Shown: one piece after another, positions 58,501 through 64,000 of the stretch | Layout: each line of letters begins with the position of its first letter | How positions within the stretch are numbered: position 1 is the first letter of the stretch | The notes under the pieces: generated by a model | What the model was told of the DNA's origin: nothing | Database searches by the model: none | The model's input: only the letters and a program-made list of their open reading frames with translations | From: Elephas maximus indicus | Taxonomy: Eukaryota; Chordata; Mammalia; Proboscidea; Elephantidae | Direction of reading: 5' to 3' | DNA length: 64,000 nt | Assembly: GCF_024166365.1 (NCBI RefSeq) | Contig: NC_064842.1 | Coordinates: 22,167,001-22,231,000, forward strand | Program-made: the position numbers and the translations under genes

Positions 58501-61500
58501 TGCCTTCATAAATGGCATCAGCCCCCATTTATGCGGTGGATCAAGCCGGACATCAGGCTTCCACCTGATTTATCCCTTTTCCCCAACCGCACATCCTGTG
58601 CATCAGCCGGCCCTGACAGGTCAGCCTCCAGCGTAGACCTGGAATGTACCCAGTCCCCTGCCACGTACTCATCCAGGCCGCATGCTCATCTGGCGGGACC
58701 CTGGCAAGAGATGTGCTGACTGCTTCCAACCCTGTCTGCAGTCTGTCCTCTGCCGGTCACAGCAACGTCCTTAAAGTGCAAATTGTTACTTCCGACTCTT
58801 CAGCAGCTTCTTTTGGGGCTTTGCTGTTGTTGTTATTGCTGTTGTTGTTGTGAGTTGGCCTTTGACCCCTGGCCACCCATGCCCCAGGGAACTGACTTCT
58901 CATCACACTTGGAATAAAATCCAAATACCATAAAGGCCCTGCCTGACCCCTTCCCTGCCCTCCTCTCCCCCACCTTCTTTTCCTACTTTCCTCTTCTTCC
59001 TTGTGCTCCAACCACCTCTACGTTCTGTCCATTTTTAGTAAAAGGCAACAAAGTAAAATGCCTACTGGCAGGTAAGGTAATGAGTGCATGGGGCCTGTGA
59101 AGACCGGGCTGCTGCCTGCCTCATGCAACCTGGCCACCACCATGTAGGAGATCCAAAACGATGGATTTTTTCAGAGCCACAGGAGGCTCTCAAGGAATTA
59201 ATCCTCAAGAATTAAGTAATTGCAATGTTTCGGTTAATGAGACAGAGATCCAGAAAAATTCTATTCTTCCTCTGAAACAGATCGTAAGGGATCAATATAA
59301 AACCACAACACGAAACAGTGTGTTAATTAAAGACAATCAAACCATCACTGTCATCTCTCCCTACCAAAAACAAACAAAAACCTGTTGCCATCGAGTCAAT
59401 TCCAACTCATAGCCACCCTATAAGACAGAGTCGAACCGCCCCCTAGGGTTTCCAAGGAGCAGCTGGTGGATTCAAACTACTGACTTTTTGGTTAGTAGCC
59501 AAGCTCATAACCACTGTGCCACCAGGACTCCCCTCTCCCTACAGACATATTTAAGTGGGAAACCACTTTATAACCAGAAGACTACTTGTAAATTAGGTGA
59601 TTAGCACCTTGGAGTTATACTTTGGAGAGGCCCAGAATACATCGTTTCCTCTCCGAAACCTCAGGCACAGCACTGGGAGTGCACTGACCTGTTGCAGCCT
59701 CCCTTTTTGACCACTCCTAGTCTCTCCAGGGAAACCCTGGTGGCAGAGTGGTTAAGAGCTATGGCTGCTAACCAAAAGGTTGGTTTTCCTTTTTTTTTTT
59801 TTTTTTTTGGTCTCTCCAGCTGTTTGCTACAACCACACATAATATTTCGTTGTGTATCTCCAGATTTCTCCGAAAGTTCATACAAAAAACAAACAACATA
59901 CATTTATGTATTTGTTTATTATAAAAATGCAATTTTATATACCCTTATCTCTGCTTAATACATTATGAATCTATTTCCAAATATGTACATATAGACCTTC
60001 TCACATGTTTCCATGATATTCCATTGTACAGGTGATAACAATAAAGGACACTTTCACTCCTTTACTAATGGGTGTTTGCTTGTTACATCGTCCTTGGTGC
60101 TGCTTCTAAGGGCCACACGCTTCCCCACTCTGGGCTGTTCTTTGCCTTGTCACCAACACCTGGATGACCTTCCATAGATGGCATCAGCGCTTCCTTCACT
60201 GAAGTCTCTGCTTCAGCGTCACTTCCTCAGGAGGGTTTCCTCGTTTGTCTATGACAAACTCCTCTCCCCACCTCATCATTCTCTATCCCAAGAGCCAGTT
60301 TTTTTTTTTTTTCTTAATACTTATAACTTCCTGAAATCATATTTGATTGATCATCTTCTTTAAGGTCCTTGAGTCAGTGATCAGCACCAAATACATGTTC
60401 AATATATATTTGATGAATAAATGAATGAATGAATATATCTTTGCAAACTCCTGCAAGCATTTCTGGTCTCCTTGGATTGGGATTATCAACATGAAATTTA
60501 GATGATCATAGGCATATTGTTCTCCTAAAATGGGGAACAAACTGTACTCCCCAACAACAATGCTTGAGAGAGCCCACTTTCCCTCACCCTGGCTAACACT
60601 GTTATTCACTTTTTACTTTTTTCCCAGTGGAACAGATGAAAAATAATTACGACTGTTTTAATTTGTATTCCTCTAATTATGCGTAATGTGAAACATCTTT
60701 TCAAGGCTTTATTGGCTATTGGTATGTTATTTCCTCTCAACAGCCTGTTCCTATGCTATCATATTCTGAAAGGAGTTTCTTAACATAAAGGTTTACATCC
60801 ACTCTTCTGTATTAATATTATCCCTTGCCGATGTTGTCGTTAGCTTCTTCCAACTCATGGTGACCCCAAGCACAAGGAAACAAAACGCTGCCCACTCCTG
60901 TGCCATCACCATAATTGGTTACAGATTGTACTGTTGTGATCCATAGGGTTTTCACCAGCTGATTTTCAGAAGTAGATTGCCTGGCCTTTCTTCTTAGTCC
61001 AAGGCTCCAGTTCGATTCCTGGCCAGTGTACCTCATGTGCAGCTACCACCCATCCATCCTTGGAGGTTTGCACGGTACTAAAATTGGAGCCCTGGTGATA
61101 CAGTGGTCAAGCACTCAGCTGCTAACCAACAGATAGGCAGTTCAAATCCACCAGCTGCTCCTTGGAAACCCTGTGGGGCTGTTCTACTCTGTCCCATAGT
61201 GTCACTATGAGCCGGAATTGACTCAGTGGCAACAGGTTTGGGTTTTTTTTTTTTTTTAATGATGGTAAACAGGTTTCAGTGGAGCTTCCAGACTAAAATG
61301 GACTAGGAAGAAAGGCCTGGTGCTCTGCTTCTGAAGATCAGCCAGTGAAAACCCTATGGGTCACAACGGTCTGGTCCACAACTGATCATGGAGATGGTGG
61401 GAGACCAGGCAGTGTTTCGATCCATTGTGCACGGGGTGACTGTGGATTGGGGTTCAACTCCATGGCAGCTAACAGCAACAGCGTAGTATGTACACTTAGA

Positions 61501-64000
61501 AACACAGTGTGGAGAACAGTGAGGAGGCCAGGAGGCAGGGAAGTGACAAGAAAGATTCATGGCACCTTGACACCTGAAGGACCGCGTAAAGGCACCTAGG
61601 AACTCCTCCAGTGGAGGCCTTGTGAGAACAGAATCAACAAGAGAGCCCCAGGCTATGAAACATCTTTCTTTTTAACTTAATAGGACAGAAATAAAACAAA
61701 CCTTCATGTTTGTGATTTTCACCCTCCCATCAGCCCATCCTCATTTCTCACAGAACAGCTTGATGATAGGACTGTTATTGGAAGTCTAGACACTCCACTA
61801 GTCTGAGGGCCACTGGGGACCCCGGGTTGGCTGTGACAGAAGCAACTATGTTTTCTGTTCCCCACCACGGGATGTGTTGGGATGTGGAGTGAGGAGGGGA
61901 GGCAGTGACTAATGCAAAGAAGCAAGCCCAGGAAAAAGCCAGATTCCCCGCGTGATCCAGTCACTGGGAAAACATGCATCTCAGACCTCAATCCATCGCG
62001 ACCACATTCTCTTTCTTAAATTCCAGACAAGAGCTCCCATTTACCATCTTGTCCAATGAGCAGCTGTTATGTGCTCAGTGCTCTGCTAGATACCCTGTGG
62101 GTCATGAGACAACTCTCAGCCCTTGCCCTTGAAGAGTTCAATGTTGTTATGGAGCCAGGGCAGCCGCTCACAATCACAGCAGACCTAGGCGTCTAGGGGC
62201 CAAAAAATGAATTCTTCGTTACTTGGAATTGGAATAGCTGGTTAAGCACCGGAAAATATGGCAGCTGAGTCTTTTCCACCCACAGTCCACTAAAATAAAT
62301 TCCTGATGGATCCAAGATTTAAATGCAAGATAAATAAGCAAAACCATAAAAGCATTAGAAAAAAGCAAACCACTGATGTGAGATTTTGTAATTATTGAGT
62401 AGGAACTGTTACTCTAAGCAGGATATGAATCCCAGAAGCCATATGAAAAGGGTGAAAATTTAACAGGTTTTAAATTAAAAAAAAAAAAATTTTTTTTTAA
62501 CTTCTTTGTGAAAAGAAAACACCTACCATAAACTAAATCAAAAGAAGAGGCAACATTGCAGCACACATGGTATACAAATTTCTCTAATATACAAAGGCTC
62601 TCAGAAATCAATAGAAAAATGACGGATTCCCCCCCCCCCACCCCAAGGAAACATAGTTCATTAAAGAAAAAGTACAAATTGACAATAAACCCTTGATAAG
62701 ATGGTGAAAAACAAAAGGCACGCAGGATAAAACAGCATTGGGGAATTTTTCACCTAGTATATAAACTCATTTATTATATTTAAAGACTTATATTTCCAGT
62801 GGGAGGACAGATACTTTTGGGGTGAAAAATTAGATCAGCTTTCTAGGAAGAAAATTAGTAATATTCATCATACGCTAACATACTCTTTACCTAGCAACTT
62901 TACTTCTAAAGAAATCTATCCTACCAATACAAATACGTAAAGACATAAAAGCACAAAGATGACATTCTTATTAAACACGATTTTTATAAGAGCCAGGCCC
63001 ACTGCATGTCAAGTTCTGTGTACAGTACTTTATCATCATTCAATGCTCATAACCACTAAATCAATGTACTACTGCTAGTGTTCAGTTTACAGATAGTGAA
63101 AATGAGGTTTGAAGAATGTGCTCGAGGTCATTCTGCATTCCATCAGCAAAGCTGGGATACAGATACTGTTCAGTAGTTGCCCCCAAAGTACATGCTTGTG
63201 GACATTATTTGCAATAGCAAAAAACTATGACCAAGTCCAAGTTTATTAGCTGGAGGTGGATGAAACAAATTATGGTTCATCTAGACCAAGCAATAGTGGC
63301 CAGCTGGAAAAAATGAAGTAGATTTGTATATACTAGAAAGATCAACATGATACGTAAAACAAAAGAAGCAAGATAAATCCTAATCTCATTTTTCTTTAAA
63401 AAAATAATAAACTGAGAAATACAACTGGAGCCCTGGTGGTGCAGTTGTTACGCGCTATGGCTGCTAACCAAAAGGTTGGCAGCTCGAATCCACCAGCCGC
63501 TCCTTGGAAACCCTACGGGGCAGTTCTACTCTGTTTTATACAGTCCTTATGAGTCAGAATCGACTCGAGGACAATGGGCTATGGGAGAAATATGATTAGC
63601 TCAGAAGGCCTCATGATTTTTGAAACTTTTTATTTGGAACAAATTTCAAGTGTTCAGAAAAGTGACAAGAATGATACCAAGCCGCTAAACCTCCTTCCTG
63701 CAGCCCCGCTGTAAACTAACTCTATCAGCCCTTCCTCTATCTTCTCACTAGTCCTGTCCAGGTGTAATCTCTTAATTTTCCTCTTAATTAAATCACCGCT
63801 TTCTCCTCTAGCACTGTTAGTAAACATCCCCTAGTTCAACAAACAGACTTTGCCATCGAATCAATTCCAACTTGCGACAACACCATTTGTTACCGAGTAG
63901 AACTTCTCCACAGGGTTTTTTTGTCTGTAATTTTTACGGAAGCAGACCACCAGGCATTTTTCCACAGTGCTGCTGGGTGCGTTGGAACCACCAACCTTTT

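Overview
This is a mammalian nuclear window, almost certainly from an afrotherian and most likely an elephant or close proboscidean. Three tRNA-derived SINE families recur in it more than fifty times. Two share the 3' motif 'tcactatgagtcggaatcgac'-like that marks afrotherian SINEs, and the third has a clear tRNA-Gly head. It also holds a BovB/RTE LINE fragment, lineage-specific L1s and old placental repeats (MIR, L2, MER20-, MER5A- and MER1-like). All calls come from reading the sequence and from remembered family consensus patterns. No database was searched.

The only cellular protein-coding gene I can support is an uninterrupted single-exon beclin-2 gene (BECN2) on the minus strand at 42256-43590. 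It has two CxxC motifs, a BH3-like segment, a coiled coil and a beclin conserved C-terminal domain. It is a retrogene relative of BECN1, expected to act in autophagy and receptor turnover.

Layout. 0-11.4 kb: SINEs, L1 3' ends and old DNA transposons, with nesting (a MER20-like element split by a tRNA-Gly SINE; a SINE split by a ~2 kb L1 block). 11.4-20.2 kb: a minus-strand BovB/RTE LINE interrupted by a ~7.1 kb L1 flanked by a perfect 14-bp target-site duplication. That L1 has an intact ORF1 (339 codons), an unusually long inter-ORF spacer, and an ORF2 broken by two A-run expansions and a deletion before the FADD motif. 20-30 kb: MaLR-like LTRs, L1 3' ends and L2. 30-42 kb: mostly old repeats, SINEs and unassigned sequence. 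42-44.5 kb: BECN2 and an L2 block. 44.5-64 kb: four-copy ERV-like solo LTR family members, a HAL1/L1 relic, more SINEs and unassigned sequence.

There is no operon, CRISPR array or unknown multi-gene system here. Most of the window is a layered retrotransposon record. The items most worth checking are BECN2 preservation, the odd L1 architecture (spacer ORF ending in an ATGA overlap with ORF2, and a doubled 3' end), a diverged ~600-bp repeat pair that I cannot name, symmetrical A(n)T(n) tracts, and a convergent pair of CTCF-like motifs around the BECN2 interval.
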